Position numbers and translations under genes: made by a program. Below are positions 15,844-24,209 of a stretch of 64,000 bases of DNA, piece by piece. Origin of the DNA: CAWDVR01 sp044869805 (GTDB taxonomy: Bacteria; Acidobacteriota; Thermoanaerobaculia; Multivoradales; SZUA-115); contig JBIOXV010000068.1 in assembly GCA_044869805.1 (NCBI GenBank), positions 1 to 64,000 on the forward strand, read 5' to 3'. The notes below the pieces were generated by a model, which worked only from the letters and a program-made list of their open reading frames with translations, searched no databases and was not told the origin of the DNA. Numbering within the stretch: position 1 is the stretch's first letter; every line of letters begins with the position of its first letter.

Positions 15844-17596
15844 CCTGCATCAGCGTCTTGATCGGCACCCCGTAGCGGTGGGAGATCGAGTAGAGGGTGT
15901 CGCCGGCGCGGACGACGTGCTCCTTCGGCGCCGGCTTCTCCAGGTCCTCGGAGGCGAGCTTGCCGGCCGCGGCCGGGTCGGGGGACGGCAGCGCCGGGGC
16001 CACCACCGCCTGCGTGGTGGTGGACTCCGCGGGCGAAGGCGCCGGCGCCGGGGTGACGGCCGCCACGCGAGTCGGCGCCGGGCTGACGCTGAAGCGGCCG
16101 GGGATGGTCAGCACCTGGCCGATGCGCAGCATGGTCTTCTTGCCCATGCGGTTGGCCTGCTGGAGGGCGGCCACCGACACCCCGTGACGGCGGGCGATGA
16201 CCGACAGCGTCTCGCCGCTCCTCACCCGGTGCTGGGTGCCCGCCTGGCGCGCCACCTTGACCTCGGGGGGCAGGGCGGCGTAGGCGGTTTGGAAGGCGGG
16301 GCCCTGGCCGGCCGGCACCCGCAGGCGGTAGCCGGCGGGCAGCAGTACGCGGCCGGTCCACACGTCGGGGTCGACCGCCGGATTGAGCAGCGCGATGTCG
16401 GCGACCGCCAGCCCGACCTTCGAGGCGAGGGTGGTGGCCGGCACGTAGTGCGGCACCAGCATCTCGTCGAACTGCAGCTCGGGGAACGGCTGCGCCTCCG
16501 GGAAATAGTGCTCGCGGTTCTCGTAGATATTGGCGGCGGCCACGAACTCGGCGTAGAAGTTGCGCGAGGCGAAGCCGAAGGTGCGCGACTGATGGCGGGC
16601 GACGATGGTGCCGAGGTCGCGGGTGCCGAGGTTCGAGACCGCCCGCATCAGCCCGCCGGGGCCGTGGTTGTAGGCGGTGATGGCGAGCGGCCAGGTGCCC
16701 AGGTAGCGGAAGTTCTCCTGCAGCACGGAGGCCGCCGCCCCCGCGGCGAGCAGCGGGTCGAAACGCTCGTCCACGTCGGCGGAGACGCGCAGGAAGCGGC
16801 GGCCGGTCGACGGCATGATCTGCCAAATGCCACCGGCCGCCACCTTGGAGCGCGCGTTCTCCTGGAACATCGACTCGACGAACGGCAGGCGGGTCAAGGC
16901 GAGCGGCAGGGCGCGGTCGGTGAACAGCCGCTCGATGGCCGGCAGGTAGCGTCCGGCGCGCTCGATAGCGGCGGCGAAGTGGTCCTTCAGGCCTGCCTGG
17001 TTGCGTACCCGGTCGGCGGCGAGGCGGTACTCGCTGCGCGGCACGGCGCCGAACAGGGCCGCGATGCGCTTGGCGTCGTCGGGGTAGCTGGGTTCCTTGC
17101 CGGCTGCCAGGTCCAGCAGGGTGGTGCGGATCTTGGTCATCTCGGTGCGCACGGAGTCCTTGCGGCGGCGCTCCTTGGCGGCCTCGGACAGCGGCGACGT
17201 GGCGAGCTCGGTAAAGTCGAGCACGGCGTAGACCCGTTGCGTCGCCCACTCGTCGTGCAGCACCACCTGGTCGCTGGTGTATTGGCTGAAGACCTCGTTC
17301 CAGAAGGAGATGTTGGGCGCCAACCCGCCGGGAAGCGGGAAGAGCTGGGCATCGATCTGCTTGAGCACCGGCGGTGCCGGGGCGGCCGGGGCCGGCGTGG
17401 GAGCCTCGGCCGCGGGCGACGGCTCGCCGGCCGAGGTCGTGGGGGCGAGGACCGAGGGAGCCTGCGCTGCCGGTGCCTCCTCGGGGACCGGCGCCGGCGT
17501 CTGCGCCACCAGGATCAGGCCTCCCAGGAGGAAGGCCGCGACGAGGGCCGCCGGCAGCAGGCGTGTTTTCACCGAGTACCGCTTCGAGCTCGACAT
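15782..17596 (-). CDS. mltD: MltD-like membrane-bound lytic transglycosylase with LysM domains
   Basis: 604 aa; the ATG at 17596 has AGGAGG nine bases upstream. An N-terminal transmembrane or signal segment (12-31) is followed by a Pro/Ala/Glu-rich linker to about residue 78. The SLT domain carries 'LPFVESMFQENARS' with catalytic Glu241, then 'AAGGIWQIMPSTGRRF' and 'ITAYNHGPGGL'. Three LysM-like modules close the protein, the last two unmistakable ('VRSGETLSVIARRHGVSVAA', 'HVVRAGDTLYSISHRYGVPI'). It cleaves peptidoglycan glycan strands to anhydro-muropeptides in the periplasm. The order SLT-LysM and the length match MltD-type enzymes. Confidence 0.9.
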   Translation of the reverse strand: MSSSKRYSVKTRLLPAALVAAFLLGGLILVAQTPAPVPEEAPAAQAPSVLAPTTSAGEPSPAAEAPTPAPAAPAPPVLKQIDAQLFPLPGGLAPNISFWNEVFSQYTSDQVVLHDEWATQRVYAVLDFTELATSPLSEAAKERRRKDSVRTEMTKIRTTLLDLAAGKEPSYPDDAKRIAALFGAVPRSEYRLAADRVRNQAGLKDHFAAAIERAGRYLPAIERLFTDRALPLALTRLPFVESMFQENARSKVAAGGIWQIMPSTGRRFLRVSADVDERFDPLLAAGAAASVLQENFRYLGTWPLAITAYNHGPGGLMRAVSNLGTRDLGTIVARHQSRTFGFASRNFYAEFVAAANIYENREHYFPEAQPFPELQFDEMLVPHYVPATTLASKVGLAVADIALLNPAVDPDVWTGRVLLPAGYRLRVPAGQGPAFQTAYAALPPEVKVARQAGTQHRVRSGETLSVIARRHGVSVAALQQANRMGKKTMLRIGQVLTIPGRFSVSPAPTRVAAVTPAPAPSPAESTTTQAVVAPALPSPDPAAAGKLASEDLEKPAPKEHVVRAGDTLYSISHRYGVPIKTLMQVNGLKSGHRIYPGQRLALAR

Positions 17597-17745
17597 CCTT
17601 CAACGCCTCCTGACCTTGACCGTGCTGTCACATAGAAGTTGGGCGTTTTTCTATCCTATTCCCTCTTACGACCATTCGCGCCAGGGAGTTGGGGAGTTTC
17701 TGGCCGGGAAATCGCGGCCCGGGCAGCGGACGGACCTGCGAGCGC

Positions 17746-20382
17746 TCAGGTCCCGATCCGCTCCAGCTCCAGCAGCGGGCCCTCCGGCACCTGGCCGGAG
17801 GAGAGGTCGACGCGGCCGGAGAGGTGCCAGAAATCGTCTCCCCGGGGGTCGAGGAGCACCTGCCGCACCCGCCATTCGCGGTGCCCGGTGGCCTCGATCA
17901 GGGTGCGGTGGACCTGCCGGGCCTCGGGGGAAAAGACCAGCTCGCCGTACTCGGCGAGGAACGGCGCCAGGGCCTCCTCCAGCCGTTCGGCGGTCCAGGC
18001 TTCGTCCGGGGTGTCGGCCGAGGGACGAATCCACAGCGCCGCCTCCTCGTACTCGCCCCGGGCCAGGGCGCGCACGAGCTGGTGCATCTCGGCCCGCACC
18101 CGGGCGGCGAAGGCCCTCGGGTTGTCGAGCAGCTCGTGGGCGCGGGCCACGGCGCGCTCGCTCTCCCGCAGCCGCTCGGGCTCGAAACGCCACTCCGGAT
18201 GGAGCAGGTTCTCCCATTCCTCGAGCAGGCTGGTGTCGGTGTGCTCGATCAGGGCGCGCAGGAACCCCTCGACGTCGATCAGCTCCTCGCTCTTCGCCTG
18301 GCTGGGGACGCTCTGGGCGAGGGTCTTGTAGAGCTGCGAGAGGTAGCGCAGCAACACCCCCTCGCTCCTCTCCAGGCCGTAGTGGCGCACGTAGTCGGTG
18401 AAGCTCCAGTAGCCCTCGTACATCTCGCGGCCGATCGACTTCGGCCGGATGTTCTCGGAGAGCACCCACGGGTGCTCGTCACGGAAGCGGTTGAAGGTGC
18501 CGTAGATGAACTCGGCGTTGGGTTTCGGGTGCGTCACTTCCGCGAGCTTCTCCATCCGCTCCTCGTACTCGACGCCCTCGGACTTGAGGCGCGCCACCAG
18601 CTCACCCTTGGCGCGGTCGATCTGCTTGTAGAGCACCACGTGCGGGTCCTCGAGGATCGACTCGACGAGGGTCACCAGGTCCAGGGCGTAGGTGGGCGAG
18701 GACTTGTCGAGCAGGCCGAGGGTTTCGACCATGTAGAGCGACAGGGTGTGGAACAGCGAGAAGTCCCACTGCAGATCCTCGGAGATCGCCACCCACAGGT
18801 AGCGGGTGCGGGTGTCGCGCGTCATGCGGATCAGGCCGGCGCGGTAGAGCGAGGCGACCAGCACCGCCGCCTCGCGCACCAGCTCGGCCTTGCGCTTGTC
18901 GTCCTCGTGGCAGCCGGCAATCAGGTGGCGCAGGGAGTCGAAGTTCTCGGCGTCCGGGTCGTTGGCCTCGGCGTCGTGCTGGAGGAGGTTCATCACCATG
19001 CTGTGGGTGAGCCGGAAGCGCGACACCAGCATCTCGGGCGGCCGCGCGATCAGCTTCTCGAAGGTCTCCCGGTTCCAGGGCACGAAGCCCTTGAGAGGCG
19101 GCTTCTTCTTCACCAGGTTCTTCTTGCCGCCGGCGGCGAGCTTGGCGTCGATGCGTTTGTTTTCGATCACGTGCTCCGGCGCCTGGGCGACGACGCTGCC
19201 CTGGACGTCGAAGCCCTTGCGGCCGGCGCGGCCGGCGATCTGCTTGAAGTCGCGCACCGAGAGCAGCGCCGTCTTCTCGCCGTCGAATTTGCACAGCTTG
19301 CCGAAGAGCACGGTGCGGATCGGGATGTTGACCCCCACGCCCAAGGTGTCGGTGCCGCAGATCACCTTGAGCAGGCCCTGCTGCGAGAGCTGCTCGACCA
19401 GCAGCCGGTACTTGGGCAGCAGGCCCGCGTGGTGGACGCCGATGCCGAAGGAGAGGAAGCGCCGGATCTCCTTGCCGTAGGGGGTGTCGAAGCTGAAGCC
19501 ACCGATTGCCTCGACGATCCGCTTGCGGTCCTCCTTGCCGGCGATCTTCATGCTGGTCAGGTCCTGGGCGAGCTCGGCGCACTCGCGCTGGGTGAAGCTC
19601 ACGATGTAGATCGGCGCCTTGCCGCCCTCGGCCAGCGCCTCGACGGTCTCGTGCATCGGCGTCTCGCGGTACTCGAAGTCGAGCGGCACCGGCCGCTCCT
19701 CGGAGGAGACCAGCGCCACCTCGCGGCCGCTGTCTCTGGCCAGCTTCTCGGCGATCGGCGCCATGTTGCCGAGCGTCGCCGACATCAGCAGGAAGGTGCT
19801 CCTCGGCAGCGTGATGAGCGGCACCTGCCAGGCTACGCCGCGCTCGGCGTCGGCGTAGTAGTGGAACTCGTCCATCACCACGTAGAGGGCGTCCGGCCCC
19901 ACACCGCGGCGCAGCGCCACATCTCTGAGCGACAAATTCATCAGCACCTCGGCCGTGCAGCACCGCACCGGAGCCTTGCCGTTGATCGAGGCGTCGCCGG
20001 TCAGCATGCCCACGCGCTCGGCGCCGAAGTCCTGGCACAGGGAGAAGAACTTCTCCGAGGCCAGGGCCTTGATCGGCGAGGTGTAGTAGGAGGTGCGGCC
20101 CTCGCACAGCGCCTTGAAGTGAAGCCCGAGCGCGACCAGCGACTTCCCCGAGCCGGTCGGAGTGTTGAGGATCACGTGCTTGCCGGCCATCAATTCGAGG
20201 AGCGCCTCCTCCTGCGCCGGGTAGAGGGTCAGGCCGATGTCGCCGACCCAGCCCAGGAACAGGTCGAGGATGCGGTCGGGGTCCCGCGTGCCGGAGGGCG
20301 GCACGCGCTCGCCGAGGGTGGGGAAGCCGGCCTCCGCCGCCGTGGCGACGGCGCCGCCCGAGGTCTTGTCGAGGTCTGCCAT
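17746..20382 (-). CDS. Ski2-like DEAD/DEAH-box helicase with DUF3516-type C-terminus
   Basis: 878 aa. Helicase motifs appear in order: Q-like 'LTLYPAQEEAL', Walker A 'TPTGSGKS' (74-81), Ia 'TSPIKAL', DEFH box (171-174), 'MSATLG' (motif III), 'GVHHAGLLPKYR', 'GTDTLGVGVN' and 'QIAGRAGRKG' (motif VI). The ~400-residue C-terminal region (from about 'RPPEMLVSRFRLTHSMVMNLL') resembles DUF3516-containing helicases of Actinobacteria related to HelY/Mtr4. Probable role is RNA or nucleic-acid unwinding in RNA turnover. It is monocistronic by appearance; a 149-bp spacer separates it from mltD. Confidence 0.88.
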   Translation of the reverse strand: MADLDKTSGGAVATAAEAGFPTLGERVPPSGTRDPDRILDLFLGWVGDIGLTLYPAQEEALLELMAGKHVILNTPTGSGKSLVALGLHFKALCEGRTSYYTSPIKALASEKFFSLCQDFGAERVGMLTGDASINGKAPVRCCTAEVLMNLSLRDVALRRGVGPDALYVVMDEFHYYADAERGVAWQVPLITLPRSTFLLMSATLGNMAPIAEKLARDSGREVALVSSEERPVPLDFEYRETPMHETVEALAEGGKAPIYIVSFTQRECAELAQDLTSMKIAGKEDRKRIVEAIGGFSFDTPYGKEIRRFLSFGIGVHHAGLLPKYRLLVEQLSQQGLLKVICGTDTLGVGVNIPIRTVLFGKLCKFDGEKTALLSVRDFKQIAGRAGRKGFDVQGSVVAQAPEHVIENKRIDAKLAAGGKKNLVKKKPPLKGFVPWNRETFEKLIARPPEMLVSRFRLTHSMVMNLLQHDAEANDPDAENFDSLRHLIAGCHEDDKRKAELVREAAVLVASLYRAGLIRMTRDTRTRYLWVAISEDLQWDFSLFHTLSLYMVETLGLLDKSSPTYALDLVTLVESILEDPHVVLYKQIDRAKGELVARLKSEGVEYEERMEKLAEVTHPKPNAEFIYGTFNRFRDEHPWVLSENIRPKSIGREMYEGYWSFTDYVRHYGLERSEGVLLRYLSQLYKTLAQSVPSQAKSEELIDVEGFLRALIEHTDTSLLEEWENLLHPEWRFEPERLRESERAVARAHELLDNPRAFAARVRAEMHQLVRALARGEYEEAALWIRPSADTPDEAWTAERLEEALAPFLAEYGELVFSPEARQVHRTLIEATGHREWRVRQVLLDPRGDDFWHLSGRVDLSSGQVPEGPLLELERIGT

Positions 20383-20427
20383 CGAGTCGGCGGCTACTGT
20401 AGCAGGGCGCTCGATGTCGCCCGTACC

Positions 20428-20844
20428 TCAGACGAGTAGCTTCACCCAGGGCTGCCGTGCGCCGACCTTGGACCACAGCCTGCGATCCGCAGTGACGAAA
20501 TCGCAGCCGAGCTCACGCGCGAGCACCACGAACACAGCGTCGTACGGTGAGATCTCGAGCTCGAAGGCGAGCTCCAGCCCGGCAGGGAGCAACTCGGACC
20601 AGTCTGTGATCTCCATGGGCAGGCGAGCGAGCTCGACGAACATCTCGCGGGCGGCGCCGCGCTCGATCCCGTGGTTCCGCCGCGCCCAGAGGACGTTCGC
20701 CAGCTCGAAGTACAGTGAGGACGGAACGGCAACACGAGCCGTGCCTTCCTCGAGAGCATCGAGATGAAGTTGAGCCTCGGCCGATCCTTCCTCTTCCATA
20801 AACCACTTCGCAACGACGCTGGTATCGAGGACCCGAGTCACCAT
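20428..20844 (-). CDS. VapC-type PIN-domain toxin
   Basis: 138 aa from the ATG at 20844, overlapping the antitoxin gene by 7 bp. The four PIN acidic residues are visible: Asp7 ('RVLDTSVVAKWF'), Glu47 ('YFELANVLW'), Asp102 ('ISPYDAVFVVLA') and Asp120 ('FVTADRRLW'). VapC toxins are Mg-dependent RNases cutting tRNA or rRNA, inhibited by the cognate VapB. The active site looks intact. Confidence 0.9.
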   Translation of the reverse strand: MVTRVLDTSVVAKWFMEEEGSAEAQLHLDALEEGTARVAVPSSLYFELANVLWARRNHGIERGAAREMFVELARLPMEITDWSELLPAGLELAFELEISPYDAVFVVLARELGCDFVTADRRLWSKVGARQPWVKLLV

Positions 20845-21083
20845 CCGCGATCTCTGGACTCGCGGATCAGTGGCGTGCTGTCGGGCATGGGCCCGGCGGC
20901 TTCGCGCAGGGCCCGGATGCGAGCGGCGAAGCTGTCCTGGGGCTTGGCGACTCCCAGATCCTTCGCGAGGATGACGCGCGCCAGCTCGGACATGCTCACT
21001 CGACGCCTGCGCGCCTCCTTGCGCAAGGCGCGCAGGACGCGCTCGTCGAGCATCAGGTTGGTTCGCTTGAGGTCGGTGGCCAT
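20838..21083 (-). CDS. VapB-type ribbon-helix-helix antitoxin
   Basis: 81 aa, GGAGG before the ATG. The N-terminal RHH is seen in 'DLKRTNLMLDERVLRALRKE' and 'VSMSELARVILAKDLG'; the C-terminal tail would wrap the toxin. It overlaps the PIN toxin gene, the usual antitoxin-first order. A perfect TATAAT box lies 26 bp upstream; autorepression by the VapBC complex is typical. Confidence 0.88.
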   Translation of the reverse strand: MATDLKRTNLMLDERVLRALRKEARRRRVSMSELARVILAKDLGVAKPQDSFAARIRALREAAGPMPDSTPLIRESRDRGW

Positions 21084-21108
21084 GGCGGTCCTCCAGCGCT
21101 AGTTCCAC

Positions 21109-21114
21109 ATTATA
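21109..21114 (-). promoter_or_regulatory. Consensus -10 box for vapBC
   Basis: TATAAT on the minus strand in an AT-rich pocket 26 bp upstream of vapB. No TTGACA-like hexamer is found at normal spacing, so the -35 contact may be weak or activator-assisted. Confidence 0.55.
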
Positions 21115-21143
21115 CACACCGTCGCACACGAAGAGACGCCGTT

Positions 21144-22100
21144 TCACACCGGCAAGCGTTGCATGTCCGCCGGCAGCGGCGAGCGGATGACGAGGCGCGC
21201 ACCGGTCCGCGGATGCGGCAAGGCGAGCTCCGCGGCGTGGAGCAGGGGGCGGGCGGGGGCCGGGTCGCCCGCGGTACCCCACGTCGCGGCGCCCCACGGG
21301 GCGCCACCAACGGCCGCGCCGTACAACCGATCGCCGGCCACCGGAAAGCCCAGGTGTGCGAGGTGCACCCTCACCTGGTGGGTGCGGCCGGTCGACAGCC
21401 GGCACTCGACGCGGCTGAAGCGCTCGCCGCGCTCGACGACTCTTACCTCGGTCGCCGCCGTCAGGCCGTGCGACGCGACCTCGAAGCGCCAGGCGCCGCC
21501 CGCGACGCGGGCGATCGGCGCCTCGATGCGCCGGTTCTCGAACGGCGGCGCGCCCTCGACGATCGCCTGGTAGCGGCGTTCCACTGTCCCTTCCCGCCAG
21601 GCCTCGGCGAGCGGCTTCAAGGCCGCTTCCGAGCGCGCGAAGAGCAGCAGGCCGCTGGTCATGCGGTCGATGCGGTGGACGAGGCGCAGGAAAGCGCGCC
21701 GGCCCTCGCGCAGCGAGAGGTGTAAGAGCAGCAGCTCGTCGCAGGCGAGCTCGCCGACTGCTGGCGATCCGGGGCGCTCCTCGGCCGGCTGCGAGAGCAT
21801 GCCGGCCGGCTTGTCGGCCGCGGCGAGGTCGGCGTCCTCGAAGGCGAGGGCGAGCGGCGGCAGCTCGGGCGCGGAGGGAAGGCCGAGCGCCGCCTCGGCG
21901 CCGGGCTCGGCGTCGGTGAGGTCGATCACGTCGCCCGCCTCGACCGCGCGCGAAGCGACCTTCCCCACCTTGCCGTTGCGCGACACCCGGCCCTCGGCGA
22001 GGAGCGAGCGCGCCTTCCGCCGCGAGAGCGGCGTGGCCGCGGCCAGGTACTGGTCGACGCGCAGCCCGGCGTGATGGGGGAAGACGAGAAGGCGGATCAC
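21144..22100 (-). CDS. RluA-family pseudouridine synthase with S4 domain
   Basis: 318 aa from the GTG at 22100, fused to the previous stop (GTGA). An N-terminal S4 RNA-binding domain is seen in 'HHAGLRVDQYLAAATPLSRR' and 'EGRVSRNGK'. The catalytic motif 'LVHRIDRMTSG' contains the invariant Asp145. 'CRLSTGRTHQVRVHLAHLGF' is motif III. It isomerises uridine in rRNA or tRNA; the exact position cannot be told (RluC/D-like). It is co-transcribed with the regulator upstream, an odd pairing. Confidence 0.9.
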   Translation of the reverse strand: MIRLLVFPHHAGLRVDQYLAAATPLSRRKARSLLAEGRVSRNGKVGKVASRAVEAGDVIDLTDAEPGAEAALGLPSAPELPPLALAFEDADLAAADKPAGMLSQPAEERPGSPAVGELACDELLLLHLSLREGRRAFLRLVHRIDRMTSGLLLFARSEAALKPLAEAWREGTVERRYQAIVEGAPPFENRRIEAPIARVAGGAWRFEVASHGLTAATEVRVVERGERFSRVECRLSTGRTHQVRVHLAHLGFPVAGDRLYGAAVGGAPWGAATWGTAGDPAPARPLLHAAELALPHPRTGARLVIRSPLPADMQRLPV

Positions 22101-22921
22101 GGGCCGGGGCCGGCGAGGGCGAGCGCCCGGGCTTCGGTCGCCGCATCGGCCGGGAAGAAGCACTCGATGCGCAGCTCCTGGAGCGTCACGTCCTGCGGCG
22201 TGCCGAGGGTGGTGACGGTCGAGAAGTAGTCGAAGGCCAGGTCGCCCTTGCGGAACTGGAGGGCCAGGAACGGCACCGGCGCCACGGAGAGGTCCGGCGT
22301 GCGCCAGGGCCGGGGCACTCCCGGGTAGGAGAGCACCTCCTCGAGCAGGCGCTTCGTCGCCTCGTCCGGCACGCCGCCCACGGCTTCCCGGTGGGCGCGC
22401 TGGACCAGGGCCTCGGCGGCGGCCTCCCAGTTGGCCACCCAAGGGCGCAGCTTCTCGGGGTGGAAGATCAGGCGCAGGATGTTGGCGGGCACCGGCTCGG
22501 CGGCGAGGTCGAGCAAGAGGCCGAAAAAGCGCTGGCCCGCGCGGTTCGCGCGCAGCAGGTTCCAGTGGCGGTCCATCACCACCGCGGGGTAGGGCTCCTG
22601 CTTGTCGAGGATGCGCTCGAGGGCCTGGCGCGCCGGCCGCATCTCCGGCGCGTCGAGATCGGTGCGGCGGAAGACCGGCGCGAAGCCGGCCGCGAGCAGC
22701 AGCCCGTTGCGCTCGCGCAAGGGCACGTCGAGGGCCTCGGCGAGCTTCAGAACCATCTCCCGGCTGGGGCGCGACCGCCCGGTCTCGACGAAGCTCAGGT
22801 GACGGGACGAGACCCCGGCGTCGAGCGCCAGGGCGAGCTGGCTCCGGCGGCGCTGGCTCCTCCAGTGCTGGAGCAGCCGGCCGACGTCGCTCACCGCGCT
22901 GCGGGCAGAAGACCTGGCCAC
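22097..22921 (-). CDS. XRE-family regulator with MmyB-like ligand domain
   Basis: 274 aa; the GTG at 22921 has AGGAGG nine bases upstream, and longer readings to 23110 are Arg/Gly-rich shadow. The XRE helix-turn-helix is 'RRSQLALALDAGVSSRHLSF' plus 'ETGRSRPSREMVLKLAEALD'. The C-terminal PAS-like MmyB domain shows 'VVMDRHWNLLRANRAGQRFF', 'PANILRLIFHPEKLRPWVAN' and 'FLALQFRKGDLAFDYFSTV'. In actinomycetes MmyB-like regulators bind fatty acids or similar ligands and control a divergent redox gene; here the divergent operon is an AhpD-like gene plus a hemoglobin. Confidence 0.9.
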   Translation of the reverse strand: MARSSARSAVSDVGRLLQHWRSQRRRSQLALALDAGVSSRHLSFVETGRSRPSREMVLKLAEALDVPLRERNGLLLAAGFAPVFRRTDLDAPEMRPARQALERILDKQEPYPAVVMDRHWNLLRANRAGQRFFGLLLDLAAEPVPANILRLIFHPEKLRPWVANWEAAAEALVQRAHREAVGGVPDEATKRLLEEVLSYPGVPRPWRTPDLSVAPVPFLALQFRKGDLAFDYFSTVTTLGTPQDVTLQELRIECFFPADAATEARALALAGPGP

Positions 22922-22944
22922 GGTTCCTGACCTCCTCGGCGGGG

Positions 22945-22950
22945 AGTATA
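22945..22950 (-). promoter_or_regulatory. -10-like TATACT before the XRE/MmyB gene
   Basis: TATACT on the minus strand, 24 nt upstream of the regulator's GTG start, in the 152-bp divergent region (22922-23073). CCTC...GAGG half-sites around 22977-22995 could be operator arms. Confidence 0.35.
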
Positions 22951-23073
22951 CGGACCGCCCGCGCCCCTTCCGATTACCTCGCAGGGAATTGAGGCCATGA
23001 GCTACGAAGCCGATCATGCCCCTCGCACGCCGGCCCGGCACGTCGCCGCGGCCGGCCCACGAGGAGAGATACC

Positions 23074-23649
23074 TTGAGCCGATTCGTTCTGCACACCCCC
23101 GACACAGCACCCGCCGCGTCCCGCCCCAACCTCGAAGCCCTGGCCGAGCAACTGGGCTTCATCCCCAACCTCGCCGCGACCATAGCCGGCGCCCCGACCC
23201 TGCTCGAGGCCTTCGGCACCCTGCGCTCGCTCACCGGCCAGGGCTCCCTCGACCCGGTCGCGCTCCAGCTCATCGAGGTCGCGACCGCGATCGAGCAGCG
23301 CTGCACCTACTGCGTGGCCGCCCACTCGACCTTCGCGCTCAAGCTGGGCGCGGACCCCGCGCACGTCGAGGCCGTGCGCCAGGGCCGCCCGCCCGCCGAC
23401 GCGCGGTTGGCGGCGCTCACCGCCCTGGCGCGCCGGCTCGCGCGGCACCAGGCAGTCGAGCCGGGCGAGCTCGAGGCGCTCGACCGCGCCGGCTTCAGCC
23501 AGGCGCAGATCCTCGAAGCGCTGGTCGCGGTCACCCTGCCCACGCTCGCCGGCTACGTCCACCACCTGGCGGCGCCGCCCGTCGATGCGGCCTTCCAGCC
23601 CCAGGCCTGGGAGCCGCCGGCGCGCACCGCCGAAGGAGGTGCCCGGTGA
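23074..23649 (+). CDS. Carboxymuconolactone decarboxylase/AhpD-like peroxidase-type protein
   Basis: 191 aa from a TTG start preceded by GAGGAGA. 'GFIPNLAATIAGAPTLLEAF' matches the paralogue at 14615. The AhpD active-site pattern is complete: 'EQRCTYCVAAHSTF' with Cys77, Cys80 and His84, unlike the paralogue, which lacks the His. It likely reduces peroxides with an electron donor, or decarboxylates small ring compounds. The stop overlaps the start of the hemoglobin gene (TGATG), so the two are translationally coupled. Divergent from, and probably controlled by, the MmyB-like regulator. Confidence 0.85.
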   Translation: MSRFVLHTPDTAPAASRPNLEALAEQLGFIPNLAATIAGAPTLLEAFGTLRSLTGQGSLDPVALQLIEVATAIEQRCTYCVAAHSTFALKLGADPAHVEAVRQGRPPADARLAALTALARRLARHQAVEPGELEALDRAGFSQAQILEALVAVTLPTLAGYVHHLAAPPVDAAFQPQAWEPPARTAEGGAR

Positions 23650-24143
23650 TGCGCCTCCCACTTCGTCTGGCAGCTTCTCCGTGGCTCTGTGCCGCCGCGG
23701 TCGCGGCGATCCTCGCGGTCCACGGGCCGGTTGCGGCCTGTGCCCAGCCGCGGGAAAGCGGCAAGGCGCCCGCCGCGACGCTCTACCAGCGCCTGGGGAG
23801 CTATGAGTTCATCGCCCGGTTCGTGGACACGGCGTTCCCGCGCGTCGCCAGTCACCCCGACCTGCGCCGTTTGTTCCAGGGACACTCGGTGGACAGCCAG
23901 GTCCGCCAGCGCCAGCTCATCGTCGATGCGCTGTGCGAGGCGACGGGCGGGCCCTGCCTCTACACGGGACGCGCCATGAAGCCCGTTCACACCGGCCTCG
24001 GGATCACCGGCGCCGATTGGCAGACGTTCGTGGCGATCCTCGACCGGGTGCTCGGCGAGCTCGCCGTACCGGCGGCCGAAAAGGCCGAGTTTCTCGCGCT
24101 GCTCGAGAGCCGCTTCCGGCCCGACGTCGTCGAGAAGCCCTGA
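23649..24143 (+). CDS. Exported truncated hemoglobin (trHb)
   Basis: 164 aa, ATG at 23649 with AAGGAGG upstream inside the previous gene. Residues 1-31 look like an export signal; 'PVAAC' at 27-31 fits a lipobox, so it may be a lipoprotein. The globin domain begins 'ATLYQRLGSYEFIARFVDTA' (Tyr46 and Phe54 near the distal side), continues 'VASHPDLRRLF', and has the proximal heme ligand His114 in 'MKPVHTGLGIT'. Truncated hemoglobins bind O2/NO and detoxify NO or peroxides; secreted versions are uncommon. Coupled to the AhpD-like gene, suggesting a joint peroxide/NO defence outside the cytoplasm. Confidence 0.88.
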   Translation: MRLPLRLAASPWLCAAAVAAILAVHGPVAACAQPRESGKAPAATLYQRLGSYEFIARFVDTAFPRVASHPDLRRLFQGHSVDSQVRQRQLIVDALCEATGGPCLYTGRAMKPVHTGLGITGADWQTFVAILDRVLGELAVPAAEKAEFLALLESRFRPDVVEKP

Positions 24144-24209
24144 GCGCTCGTGATAAGCGCCTGAGTCGATCGACTGCGCAGGCCGGGCCGCGGCTCCCCA
24201 CTGGCCCTG

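Noticed and set aside
17689..20439. Plus-strand open frame of ~900 codons opposite the helicase
   Set aside because: No motif and biased composition; the minus strand encodes a complete DEAD/DEAH helicase.
23016..23648. N-terminal extension of the hemoglobin frame through the AhpD-like gene
   Set aside because: The extension is Arg/Pro-rich shadow; the ATG at 23649 follows AAGGAGG and begins a clear export signal.
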